A stretch of 54,511 bases of DNA from Rhodocyclaceae bacterium (GCA_026646875.1 JAPKHL010000008.1:1-54511); one strand, 5' to 3'. Shown: positions 31,386-39,485, numbered from the stretch's first letter. The notes: generated by a model from the sequence alone, not told the origin. A program made the numbers and translations.

Positions 31386-31933
31386 GGCTGTTCCCCCCTG
31401 CCGCACGGCGGGCGCTCCGTAGCTTCCCGCCAGCCCTCCTCGCGCAGTGTCAGCAGGTCGCTGGCGTACCAGCGACGGCGGACGCTGGCGACCCAGTAGG
31501 TGATTGCCGAGGCGATCAGGGCGAGGATCACGGCCGAAAAGGCGACCGTCAGGCTGCCGGCGACATCGGCCAGTTGGCCGTCGCCGAGGGCGCGCAGCGC
31601 CGGTCCCATGGGAATCATGGTGGCGGCCAGACCGAGCAGCGGCGTGATGCGGGTGGCAATACGCACGAACTCCAGGCGGGTGACCGCCTCTGCCTCCAAC
31701 GCGGCGAGGCTCGGGGGCGGCAGCGCGCGCCCGAGATCGAGCAGCTCGAAGGCCGCCGGGACTCCGCGCCGGCGTTGCAGCGCCTGCCAGGCAAAGGCGC
31801 CGAGGGCATGGAAGGCGTACAGGAAGAGCAGGGCGATGGCGAGCAGCACGGGAATCAGGAAAAGCTGGCTGAGGCCATACATCAGCCCCTCGATGGCGGG
31901 GCCGAGCGCGCTGGGGGGCGGTGCGCCGTTCAT
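31376..31933 (-). CDS. MotA/TolQ/ExbB-type proton channel family protein
   Basis: A 185-residue membrane protein with three predicted helices: SQLFLIPVLLAIALLFLYAF near the N-terminus, TPLLGLAATMIPMGPALRAL, and LTVAFSAVILALIASAITYW. The last two match the ExbB/TolQ pattern of paired helices lining the proton path. The start ATGA overlaps the stop of the Sel1 gene, and the end overlaps DUF2149. It is shorter than ExbB (about 240) and has a basic cytoplasmic loop between helices one and two. Confidence 0.85.
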   Translation of the reverse strand: MNGAPPPSALGPAIEGLMYGLSQLFLIPVLLAIALLFLYAFHALGAFAWQALQRRRGVPAAFELLDLGRALPPPSLAALEAEAVTRLEFVRIATRITPLLGLAATMIPMGPALRALGDGQLADVAGSLTVAFSAVILALIASAITYWVASVRRRWYASDLLTLREEGWREATERPPCGRGEQPCD

Positions 31934-32838
31934 GGCCGGCTCCCGGCGGGCAGGCCGGCGCCGCGCCGCCGCGCCTGGGTGAGCAGTCCGGCGAGGAAGA
32001 CAGCGAGCAGCAGCGCGGCGAAGAGCCACGCCGCGGCCGGCCGGACGGCGGACGGCGGTGCGGCGAAGGGCAGCAGCTTCTGGCCGCGGATCGCGGCGTC
32101 CGGCGCGTGCGGAGGAGGCTCGGCGGCGGCCTCGTGCGGGCCGGAGTCTGCCGGCCGGGCATCGCGGCGGGCGCTGGGCGGGGCTTCGGCTTCCCATCGC
32201 CCCGCCGCCAGGGCCTGTGCCGTCGGCGTGCCGGCGCCCATGCCGCTGCGGTCGCGCGCGCCGGTGTGGTAGCCGGTACGCAGGAATTCCCGTGCCTCGG
32301 TGTTGCCTTCCGCAGCGGCGGCCCGGAACCAGTCCAGCGCCGCCGCCTCGTCGCGCGGGACGCCCTTGCCCTGGTGCAGCATGGTGGCGTAGTGCATCTT
32401 GCCGAGCGGCCCGTAGGCAGGATCGCCGCTGACAGCGGCGCGATGCAGCAGCGCGGCGGCCTGTACGAGGTCGCGCTCGACGCCGTTGCCATCCTCGAGC
32501 AGCAGTGCCTTCCAGATCATCGCGCCGGCGTAGCCGGCAGCGATGCATTTGTCGAACACCTGGTTGGCGGTTTCGAAATCGCCACATTTCGCCAGCAGAT
32601 AGCCGCGTGCGCAGGTGAGCATGCTGGCCGGCTGCTGCGCGGCGTATTCGAGCGACTGGTCGCCGACGACGTTGGCGAGGTCGTCGGGGGTGGTGGTCTG
32701 CACGGGACCGCCGCAGAAGCGGCCGGGATTGGCCAATGCCGGCGGCGTCAGCGTGGCAAGCGCGAGTGCCAGCAGCGTAAGCAGCAGGCGTGGCGGCACG
32801 GAGCCGATTCGTTGTGGCGAAGATGCATGGGCTGACAC
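31930..32838 (-). CDS. Sel1-repeat protein, periplasmic, with a C-terminal membrane anchor
   Basis: A 302-residue protein starting at a GTG preceded by AAAGGAGG. It has a Sec signal (residues about 18-38, cleavage at ALA-NP), then Sel1/TPR-like helical repeats, seen best in GMIWKALLLEDGNGVERDLV-like and MLHQGKGVPRDEAAALDWFR. A Pro- and Ala-rich linker of about 60 residues follows, then a C-terminal helix (AAAWLFAALLLAVFLAGLL) and a basic tail, so the repeats should lie in the periplasm. Two cysteines early in the mature part could form a disulphide. It is the first gene of the quinoprotein cluster and overlaps the channel gene by four bases. Confidence 0.8.
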   Translation of the reverse strand: MSAHASSPQRIGSVPPRLLLTLLALALATLTPPALANPGRFCGGPVQTTTPDDLANVVGDQSLEYAAQQPASMLTCARGYLLAKCGDFETANQVFDKCIAAGYAGAMIWKALLLEDGNGVERDLVQAAALLHRAAVSGDPAYGPLGKMHYATMLHQGKGVPRDEAAALDWFRAAAAEGNTEAREFLRTGYHTGARDRSGMGAGTPTAQALAAGRWEAEAPPSARRDARPADSGPHEAAAEPPPHAPDAAIRGQKLLPFAAPPSAVRPAAAWLFAALLLAVFLAGLLTQARRRGAGLPAGSRP

Positions 32839-32950
32839 GGAGCCTCCTTTCCGGGGTCGGGCCGGCGGGAGAGGCGTGCCGGCGACGACGCACAGGGTAG
32901 GCGGCCGGGGGGCGGCAGGCATGAGCAAAATCCATCCGATCGGGCGGGGA

Positions 32951-32983
32951 ATGTGCCCGAAGCGTGCCCGGAGCGTGCCCGGA
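32951..32983. repeat. Three tandem 11-bp direct repeats upstream of the Sel1 gene
   Basis: The units are ATGTGCCCGAA, GCGTGCCCGGA and GCGTGCCCGGA; the last two are identical and the first differs at three positions. GTGCCCG recurs exactly every 11 bases, about one helical turn. They lie 113-145 bases upstream of the GTG start of the quinoprotein cluster. Confidence 0.75.
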
Positions 32984-33002
32984 GAGGCCGGGCCCGTGCT
33001 TT

Positions 33003-33026
33003 CCGCACCCGCCAAAGCGGGTGCGG
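33003..33026. repeat. Hairpin downstream of pat
   Basis: A perfect 10-base-pair stem (arms 33003-33012 and 33017-33026) with loop CAAA, eight bases past the pat stop on the minus strand. No T run follows, so it may protect the 3' end of the transcript rather than terminate it. Confidence 0.6.
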
Positions 33027-33034
33027 AGGAGAGG

Positions 33035-35725
33035 TCAGGTGTGCAGCGGCTTGACGACGCGCTTGACCGCCGGGTCTTCCGGGTGCGGGTGGATGGTGAA
33101 GCCGAGGCTGCCCATCAGGCGGAACATCTTGGAGTTGAGTGCGAGAACGTCGCCGACCACGGCGCGGTAGCCCTTGGCGCGGGCGCTGTCGATCAGCGCG
33201 GTCATCAGCTTGCGGCCGATGCCGTGCTTTTGCCAGTCGTCGGCCACCGCGAGGGCGAATTCGACCGTTTCGCCGTCCGGGTTGGTGACATAGCGCGATA
33301 CGCCGATCTGCAGTTCCTTGCCATCCTCGTCGGGAATCGTGGCGATCAGTGCCATCTCGCGGTCGTAGTCGATCTGCGTGAAGCGCACCAGCATCGCCTG
33401 GGTCAGTTCGCGCAGGGTGTCCATGAAGCGGTAGTACTTGCTTTCGTCGGACATGCGCTTGACGAAATCCTGCTCCAGGTCGGCATCCTCCGGGCGGATC
33501 GGGCGGATGGTCACGGTGCGTCCGTCCGGCAGCTGCCAGTCCTGGATGAGGTGCACCGGGTAGGGGTGGATCGCCATGTGCGAATAGCGGTCGCCCGACG
33601 GTGGCATGAAGTCGATGACGATACGCGCGTCGGCGGCGATTGCGCCGTTCTCGTCAACGATCAGCGGGTTGAGGTCGAGCTCCTGCAGCCAGGGCAGCTC
33701 GCAGACCATCTCCGAAATGTTGAGCAGCACCTCCTCAAGGGCGTCGAGGTTGGCTGGCGGCATGTTGCGGAATTCGCCGAGCAGCCGCGAGGCGCGGGTG
33801 GATTTGATCAGATCCTGCGCGAGGTAGCCGTTGAGCGGCGGCAGGGCGACGGCGCGGTCGCTGAAGATCTCGACTTCGGTGCCGCCGGCGCCGAAGGTGA
33901 TGATCGGGCCGAAGATCGGGTCGCGCACGACGCCGACCATCAGTTCGCGGCCGTGCGGGCGGGCCAGGTAGGGTTCGATCGAGACGCCGTTGATGCGCGC
34001 GCCGGGGTGCTTCTTCTGCACCGTTTCGATGATGTCGTGATAGGCGTTGCGTACCGCCGGGGCGTTGGTGATGTTCAGGCGCACGCCGCCGGCGTCGCTC
34101 TTGTGGATGAGGTCGGGCGAGTCGACCTTCATGGCCACCGGGAAGCCGAGCTGTTCGGCGAGCAGCAGCGCCTCGGTCGGGGTGCGTGCCACCATGGTCT
34201 GCGCCACCGGGACGCGGAAGGCGCGCAGGATGGCCTTCGACTCCATTTCGGAAAGCACCTTGCGGCGTTCCTGCAGGACCGCTTCGATCAGCATCTTGGC
34301 CCCCTCGGTTTCCGGCCGGGTGTTGGTCGAGGACGGTTCGGGGGTCTGCAGCAGGAGCTTCTGGTTCCGGTAGTAGGTGGAGATGTGGTAATACAGCTCG
34401 ACCGCCGTTTCCGGCATGCGGAAGGCGGGAATCGAGGCGTTCTCCATTGCCAGGCGGGCTTCAAGCACCTGCTCCTCGCCCATCCAGCAGGTGAGGATCG
34501 GCTTGGAGGTCTGGTCGCTGACGTCGATCACCGCCTGGGCGACCGCCATCGGTTGCGTCATCGCCTGCGGCGAGAGCATCACCAGCATGCCGTCGACCTC
34601 GTCGTCCTGAGCCACTGCGAGGATCGCGTCGCGGTAGCGCTCGGGCGTGGCGTCGCCGCCGATGTCGATCGGGTTGCTGTGCGACCAGGTGGTGGGCATC
34701 GCTGCGTTGAGTGCTTGCGTCGTCGCCATCGAGAGGTTGGCGAGCGGGATGTCGAGGTCGCCGGCCCGGTCGGCGGCCATGGCGCCGGGGCCGCCGCCGT
34801 TGGTGATGATGGCGAGGCGCTTGCCCTGCGGGCGGAACTTGGAGGCCAGGGCCTTGGAGGCGTAGAACAGCTGGCCGACGTTCTTCACGCGCACCACGCC
34901 GGCGCGGCGGACGGCGGCGTCGAACACCACGTCGGAACCGGCGATCATGCCCGAGTGCGTCTGTACGGCGGCCGAGCCGGCGGCATGGCGGCCGGCCTTG
35001 AGCAGGATGATCGGCTTGATGCGCGCTGCCGAGCGTAGCGAGCTCATGAAGCGGCGGGCGTTCCGGATGCCCTCGATGTAGAGCAGGATGTAGTGGGTGC
35101 GGTTGTCGTAGATCAGGTAGTCGAGGATCTCGCCGAAATCGACGTCGGCGGTGCTGCCCAGCGAGACCACGCAGGAGAAGCCGACCCGGTTGGCCTTCGC
35201 CCAGTCGAGCACCGAGGAGCACATGGCGCCGGACTGCGAGACCAGCGCGAGGTTGCCGACGTTGGCGTTGACCCGCGCGAACGTGGCGTTCAGGCCGAGT
35301 TCCGGACGGATGATGCCGAGACAGTTGGGGCCGAGCACGCGCACGTTGTAGCTGCGCGCGATCTCGAGCATCTTGCGTTCGAGTGCCGCGCCCGAGTGGC
35401 CCGCCTCGGCAAAACCGGCGGTGATCACGATGACGTTCTTCACCCCGCTGCGGCCGCACTGTTCGACGATGCCCGGTACCGTCTGTGGCCGGGTGGCGAT
35501 GATCGCCAGCTCGACGCGCGCGCCGATCTCCTCGATCGACTTGTACGACTGCACGCCCTGCACGGTCTCGTGCTTGGGGTTGATCGGATACAGCCGCCCC
35601 TTGTAACCGGATTCGAGGATGTTGCGGAAGAGGATGTTGCCGACCGAGTGCTCCCGGTCGGAGGCACCGATCACGGCGACGGATTTGGGCTCGAAGAGGC
35701 TGGTCAGGTAGTGTTGTTCTAGCAT
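33035..35725 (-). CDS. Protein lysine acetyltransferase Pat (YfiQ/PatZ-like)
   Basis: An 896-residue protein. The first 450 residues match the CoA-binding and ligase domains of ADP-forming acetyl-CoA synthetase (SVAVIGASDREHSVGN, VLGPNCLGIIRPELG, SQSGAMCSSVLDWA). An ATP-grasp-like domain spans about 490-700 (PVAMKVDSPDLIHKSDAGGV). The last 150 residues are a GNAT acetyltransferase (TIRPIRPEDADLEQDF, WQKHGIGRKLMTALI). This build is that of Pat/YfiQ, which acetylates and silences acetyl-CoA synthetase and other proteins. The histidine in the ligase loop was not verified. It is monocistronic, 200 bases from the next gene upstream. Confidence 0.9.
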   Translation of the reverse strand: MLEQHYLTSLFEPKSVAVIGASDREHSVGNILFRNILESGYKGRLYPINPKHETVQGVQSYKSIEEIGARVELAIIATRPQTVPGIVEQCGRSGVKNVIVITAGFAEAGHSGAALERKMLEIARSYNVRVLGPNCLGIIRPELGLNATFARVNANVGNLALVSQSGAMCSSVLDWAKANRVGFSCVVSLGSTADVDFGEILDYLIYDNRTHYILLYIEGIRNARRFMSSLRSAARIKPIILLKAGRHAAGSAAVQTHSGMIAGSDVVFDAAVRRAGVVRVKNVGQLFYASKALASKFRPQGKRLAIITNGGGPGAMAADRAGDLDIPLANLSMATTQALNAAMPTTWSHSNPIDIGGDATPERYRDAILAVAQDDEVDGMLVMLSPQAMTQPMAVAQAVIDVSDQTSKPILTCWMGEEQVLEARLAMENASIPAFRMPETAVELYYHISTYYRNQKLLLQTPEPSSTNTRPETEGAKMLIEAVLQERRKVLSEMESKAILRAFRVPVAQTMVARTPTEALLLAEQLGFPVAMKVDSPDLIHKSDAGGVRLNITNAPAVRNAYHDIIETVQKKHPGARINGVSIEPYLARPHGRELMVGVVRDPIFGPIITFGAGGTEVEIFSDRAVALPPLNGYLAQDLIKSTRASRLLGEFRNMPPANLDALEEVLLNISEMVCELPWLQELDLNPLIVDENGAIAADARIVIDFMPPSGDRYSHMAIHPYPVHLIQDWQLPDGRTVTIRPIRPEDADLEQDFVKRMSDESKYYRFMDTLRELTQAMLVRFTQIDYDREMALIATIPDEDGKELQIGVSRYVTNPDGETVEFALAVADDWQKHGIGRKLMTALIDSARAKGYRAVVGDVLALNSKMFRLMGSLGFTIHPHPEDPAVKRVVKPLHT

Positions 35726-35824
35726 GTCGTGTCACCTTGTGGGTGAGGGTTCGTCCATGGAGGGCCGGGGTCTTTCCCGGATGTTGCGACGCAGCAATCT
35801 AGCACAGGCCCGGCATGCCGTCTC

Positions 35825-35840
35825 TAGTGGAAATCCACTA
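35825..35840. promoter_or_regulatory. Operator-like palindrome upstream of pat
   Basis: TAGTGGA-AA-TCCACTA, a perfect 7-bp dyad. On the minus strand a TAGATT-like -10 (35796-35801) lies so that the dyad would be centred near -44, the usual place for a class II activator. The half-site is not that of CRP or FNR. Confidence 0.45.
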
Positions 35841-35859
35841 ATCCGGATGGGGGTAATGA

Positions 35860-35882
35860 GCGGTTCCGCAGGGCGGAACCGC
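35860..35882. repeat. Perfect 10-bp inverted repeat between pat and the OsmC gene
   Basis: GCGGTTCCGC and GCGGAACCGC are separated by AGG. It lies 46 bases past the OsmC-family stop on the minus strand, without a T run. It may mark the 3' end of the OsmC transcript. Confidence 0.6.
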
Positions 35883-35928
35883 CGCGCCCGGATAACCGGA
35901 GCGGCAGGCGATCCGGTCGACGTTCCGC

Positions 35929-36360
35929 TCAGTCGGCCAGCCGGCTCTCGATGCGCACGCCGGGGCTGAGGGTGCGGTGCATCGGACACTTGTTGGCGAT
36001 CTCGAGCATGCGGGCGCGCTGTTCCTGCGTCAGTTCCCCGCACAGCGTGATGACCCGTTCGATGCGGTCGATCCGGCCCTGGCCCTCGATCCCGGATTCG
36101 ATCTTTTCGTGCCGAAGGTCGACGCTGACACTGCGCAGCGGCAGTTTCTTGATTTCCGCGTACATGCGCAGGGTGATCGAGGTGCACGCGCCGAGCGCGG
36201 TCAGCAGATAATCGTAGGGAGCGGGGCCGGCATCGTCGCCGCCGAGCGCGGGCGGCTCGTCGGCGATCAGGGTGTGGCGGCCGACGCGGGCGGACTGCTG
36301 GTAGCGTCCTTGGCCGTTTTCGCCGATGGTGAGGGTCGAGGCGTGGTCGTGCTGGGTCAT
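35929..36360 (-). CDS. OsmC family protein
   Basis: A 143-residue protein with the OsmC/Ohr fold pattern: GPAPYDYLLTALGACTSITLRMYA with Cys59 and LEIANKCPMHRTL with Cys125, the two catalytic cysteines of thiol peroxidases of this family. It probably reduces organic hydroperoxides in the cytoplasm. The start at MTQHDHAS follows GAGACCCCGCC, which is a weak site. It diverges from the small methyltransferase gene with 33 bases between. Confidence 0.9.
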   Translation of the reverse strand: MTQHDHASTLTIGENGQGRYQQSARVGRHTLIADEPPALGGDDAGPAPYDYLLTALGACTSITLRMYAEIKKLPLRSVSVDLRHEKIESGIEGQGRIDRIERVITLCGELTQEQRARMLEIANKCPMHRTLSPGVRIESRLAD

Positions 36361-36393
36361 GGCGGGGTCTCCTGGTTGGCGGGAGGATGATAA

Positions 36394-36996
36394 ATGAAAG
36401 GATATCGAATGGAAGGATCGGCGGTGGCGGGAGCGGTGGCCGTGCCGGCGGACCGGGCGGATGTGAGCGGGTTGCCGCCGTCGCCCTGGGTGACGCGCTT
36501 TGCGCCCGGCCTCCCGACGGGGGGCTGCGTGCTCGATCTGGCTGCGGGCGGGGGGCGGCATACCCGCCTGCTGCTCGCGCGGGGGCATCGTGTCGTGGCC
36601 GTGGACCGTGCCACCGGAGCGCTGGCCGATCTCGCCGGCGAACCCAGGGTGACGGTGCTGACGGCGGATCTGGAGACGGCGGCGTGGCCGCTTGCCGGGC
36701 GGCGATACGCGGGAATCGTTGTCTGCAATTACCTGTACCGGCCGCATTTCGACGATCTGCTGGCCATGCTCGACACGCCGGGAATGCTGATCTACGAAAC
36801 CTTCATGCTCGGCAACGAGCGCTATGGCAAGCCGTCGAGCCCCGATTTCCTGCTACGGTCGCAGGAGCTGCTCGAACGGGCGCGGGCCGCTGGCCTGCGC
36901 GTGCTGGCGTACGAGGAGGGTTATGCGGCAACGCCGCGTCCGGCCATGGTGCAACGCCTGTGCGCGGTGCGCGGCGAGTATTCGCCGTCGTTCTGA
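36394..36996 (+). CDS. Small class I SAM-dependent methyltransferase
   Basis: A 200-residue protein. Motif I is VLDLAAGGGRHTRLLL, followed by VVAVDRATGAL with the acidic ribose-binding residue, and LTADLETAAWPL. The segment GIVVCNYLYRPHFDDLLAML and MLIYETFMLGNERYG resemble the tellurite-resistance-like (TehB) group of small methyltransferases. A GGGAGGA site stands eight bases before the ATG; a second in-frame ATG at 36409 is possible. The stop is four bases from the convergent mnmH stop. The substrate is unknown. Confidence 0.82.
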   Translation: MKGYRMEGSAVAGAVAVPADRADVSGLPPSPWVTRFAPGLPTGGCVLDLAAGGGRHTRLLLARGHRVVAVDRATGALADLAGEPRVTVLTADLETAAWPLAGRRYAGIVVCNYLYRPHFDDLLAMLDTPGMLIYETFMLGNERYGKPSSPDFLLRSQELLERARAAGLRVLAYEEGYAATPRPAMVQRLCAVRGEYSPSF

Positions 36997-37000
36997 TCGA

Positions 37001-38053
37001 TCAGCCGGCGCCGGCGATCTCGCCGGCCAGGCGGGCGATGCCGGCCGGGCCGAGGTCGTCGGTCCGGAAGCTGCGCGGGGCGGTGAAGCCGCTGTAGTTG
37101 CGGTTCTGCGAGCGTTGGTAGAGGGGGTCGTAGTGCGTGGCGAGCAGTTCGCCGACCAGTTCGCGCCAGTTGCCGGCACTGGCCAGCGCCTGCCAGCGTG
37201 CGACCGTTTCGTTGCCTTGCAGGTTGCGCAGCGCGTCGAGCCGCGTGTTCAGCCAGTCCGGCGCCTGCAGGAAATAGTCGTAGTCGCGCAGGAGGAAGTC
37301 CACGCGGGCCTCGAGGCTGGCCTCGATGGTCAGGCATTCGCCGGCGCGCATGGTGTCGATCAGCGCTTCGGGCAGGTGCACCGAGCCGATCTTGCGGCTT
37401 TCCGCCTCGACGAAGAGCGGGCGGGCCGGATCGCAGGCGCGCAGGGCCAGGAGCAGTTGCGATTCGAAGGCTTTTTGCGAGGGTTGCGGCCGGTCGGGGA
37501 GGACGCCAAGCACCGAGCCCTTGTGGCAGGCCAGTTCTTCGAGGTCGAGCACTTGTTCGCCAAGGTCGCCGAGGGCCTGCAGGGTGCGGCTCTTGCCGCT
37601 GCCAGTGGCGCCGCAGATGACGCGAAAACGGAAGCGGCGCGGCAGTTCGGCCAGGGCGTCCACCACCTGCTTGCGGTAGGCCTTGTAGCCGCCCTCGAGC
37701 TGGCAGGCGTCCCAGCCGATGCGGCGGAACACCGTGGTCATCGCGCCGCTGCGCTGTCCGCCGCGCCAGCAGACGATCAGCGGGCGCCAGGTGCGCGGCC
37801 GGTCGAGGAAGCGCTCGCGCAGGTGGCGGGCGATGTTCTCCGAGACATAGGCTGCGCCGATTCTTTTCGCGGCGAAGGGGGAGTCCTGCTTGTGCAGGGT
37901 GCCCACCTCGACGCGCTGTGCGTCGTCGAGCACCGGACAGTTGATCGCGCCGGGGAGGTGGTCCTCGGCGAATTCGCACGGCGAGCGGACGTCGATGATC
38001 TCGTCGAAGGCGGTGTGCGCGAGATCGTCGATGGAGGCGAGGCCTGGTTTCAT
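37001..38053 (-). CDS. mnmH: MnmH (SelU), tRNA 2-selenouridine synthase
   Basis: A 350-residue protein with an N-terminal rhodanese domain (EIIDVRSPCEFAEDHLPGA and the catalytic-cysteine loop IVCWRGGQRSG) and a P-loop domain (ICGATGSGKSRTLQAL). It replaces the sulphur of 2-thiouridine at the wobble position of certain tRNAs with selenium through a geranylated intermediate, using selenophosphate. Length and motif order match YbbB/SelU. selD is not in the window. It is convergent with the methyltransferase and 28 bases upstream of tesA on the same strand. Confidence 0.93.
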   Translation of the reverse strand: MKPGLASIDDLAHTAFDEIIDVRSPCEFAEDHLPGAINCPVLDDAQRVEVGTLHKQDSPFAAKRIGAAYVSENIARHLRERFLDRPRTWRPLIVCWRGGQRSGAMTTVFRRIGWDACQLEGGYKAYRKQVVDALAELPRRFRFRVICGATGSGKSRTLQALGDLGEQVLDLEELACHKGSVLGVLPDRPQPSQKAFESQLLLALRACDPARPLFVEAESRKIGSVHLPEALIDTMRAGECLTIEASLEARVDFLLRDYDYFLQAPDWLNTRLDALRNLQGNETVARWQALASAGNWRELVGELLATHYDPLYQRSQNRNYSGFTAPRSFRTDDLGPAGIARLAGEIAGAG

Positions 38054-38081
38054 CCAGCGGGGTTCCGGTCTGACGAGGGCG

Positions 38082-38708
38082 CTATTTTAGCAGCGGCGCC
38101 AGCCCCCGCCAGACGTTGTCGAGCAGGCGCGGCTGCGCCTCGGCCGTGGGGTGCAGCCGGTCGGCCTGGAACAGCGCGGGTTCCGTCGCTACGCCGTCGA
38201 GCAGGAAATCGACGAGGGCCACCTTGCGCGCGCGCGCCACGTCGCCGAAGACGGCGTGGAATTGTTCGGCGTAGGGTCCGTAGTTGGGAGGCAGCCGCTG
38301 GCCGACGATGAGCACGCGCGCCTTGCGCTTCTGCGCGGCCGTGGCCATGGCCTCGAGGTTGTCGCGCAGGGTCGGCAGCGGCAGTCCGCGCAGTCCGTCG
38401 TTGCTGCCCAGGGCGATGATCACCACGGCCGGGGCATGCCGCTCGAGCAGCGGACCGATGCGGCTCAGTCCGCCGCTGCTGGTTTCTCCCGAGATGCTGG
38501 CGTTGACGACGCTATACTCAAGGTTCCGCTGCTGCAGCCGTTGAGCCAGCAGGGCCGGCCAGGCGGCGTCCTGGCGGATGCCGTAGCCGGCCGACAACGA
38601 ATCGCCGAGCACGAGGACGGTGCGTGCGGCTTGCGCGAGCGGGGTCAGCAGAAGCAGCGCGGCGCACAGGCCGGCACGCGCAAGGCGTGGAAGGGGCAAA
38701 CGGAACAT
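38082..38708 (-). CDS. tesA: TesA-like arylesterase / acyl-CoA thioesterase I
   Basis: A 208-residue exported SGNH hydrolase. The leader ends near AQA-AR (about residue 26). Catalytic blocks are VLVLGDSLSAGYG (Ser), NASISGETSSGG (Gly), ALGSNDGLRG (Asn) and DRLHPTAEAQ (Asp and His). It acts in the periplasm on acyl esters or thioesters. Its ATG overlaps the possible ATG of the divergent ybbA within one CATG, the same divergent neighbours as in E. coli. No clear ribosome-binding site precedes the start. Confidence 0.9.
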   Translation of the reverse strand: MFRLPLPRLARAGLCAALLLLTPLAQAARTVLVLGDSLSAGYGIRQDAAWPALLAQRLQQRNLEYSVVNASISGETSSGGLSRIGPLLERHAPAVVIIALGSNDGLRGLPLPTLRDNLEAMATAAQKRKARVLIVGQRLPPNYGPYAEQFHAVFGDVARARKVALVDFLLDGVATEPALFQADRLHPTAEAQPRLLDNVWRGLAPLLK

Positions 38709-39411
38709 GGCGAGGGAGACGGCAGTGACGATGGCGGCGGAGCGGGTGGTCGAGGTGAGCGGGCTGCTCAAGCAGGTGGATAACGGCGGCGAGGCGTTGA
38801 CCATTCTGCACGAGATTTCGTTCGCGGTGTCCGCCGGCCAGACCGTTGCCATCGTCGGCGCTTCCGGCTCGGGCAAGTCCACCCTGCTCGGCCTGCTGGC
38901 CGGGCTCGACCAGCCGAGCGCCGGTTCGGTGCGCCTGGCCGGCGAGAATCTCGCGGCGCTCGACGAGGACGCCCGCGCCCGCCTGCGCGGCCGCCTGCTC
39001 GGTTTCGTCTTCCAGTCGTTCCAGCTGCTGCCCTCGCTGACCGCGCTGGAGAACGTGATGCTGCCGCTCGAACTGGCGGCGCAGCCGGAGGCCCGCGCAC
39101 AGGCCGTGCATTGGCTGGAGCGGGTAGGGTTGGCGCACCGCCTCGGCCATTACCCGAAGCATCTTTCCGGCGGGGAACAGCAGCGCGTCGCCCTGGCCCG
39201 GGCCTTTGCCCCGGCGCCGCGCCTGGTGCTGGCCGACGAGCCGACCGGCAATCTCGATGCCGCGACCGGGCACCAGATCATCGAATTGATGTTCGCCATC
39301 AACGCCGAGCGTGGGACGACGCTGATCCTCGTCACGCACGACGAGGAAATCGCCGCGCGCTGCGGCCGTCGCCTGCGCATGCAGGCCGGGCGGCTGGAGG
39401 AGATCGGCTGA
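38707..39411 (+). CDS. ybbA: YbbA-like ABC transporter ATP-binding protein
   Basis: A 234-residue ATPase of the LolD/MacB type: Walker A GASGSGKSTLLGLLAGL, Q-loop VFQSFQLLPSLTALENVM, signature LSGGEQQRVALARA, Walker B LVLADEPTGNLDA and H-loop ILVTHD. In E. coli ybbA is followed by the large permease ybbP; here no permease follows and the next gene is a FapA-family protein. The start could be 38707 or the ATG at 38731; neither has a strong site, with AAGGGG ten bases before the first. Confidence 0.88.
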   Translation: MARETAVTMAAERVVEVSGLLKQVDNGGEALTILHEISFAVSAGQTVAIVGASGSGKSTLLGLLAGLDQPSAGSVRLAGENLAALDEDARARLRGRLLGFVFQSFQLLPSLTALENVMLPLELAAQPEARAQAVHWLERVGLAHRLGHYPKHLSGGEQQRVALARAFAPAPRLVLADEPTGNLDAATGHQIIELMFAINAERGTTLILVTHDEEIAARCGRRLRMQAGRLEEIG

Positions 39412-39485
39412 GAGAGGCTCGCCGGCCAGGTCGCCTGGCGGTCGTGGCGGCAGGGGGAACGGGAGATGAACGAAGGGGGGGCGCC

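Noticed and set aside
33003-33026. Rho-independent terminator of pat.
   Set aside because: The hairpin is perfect but is not followed by T residues on the minus strand; kept only as a repeat.
35825-35840. CRP or FNR site upstream of pat.
   Set aside because: The half-sites GTG and CAC are six bases apart instead of eight, and there is no TTGAT.
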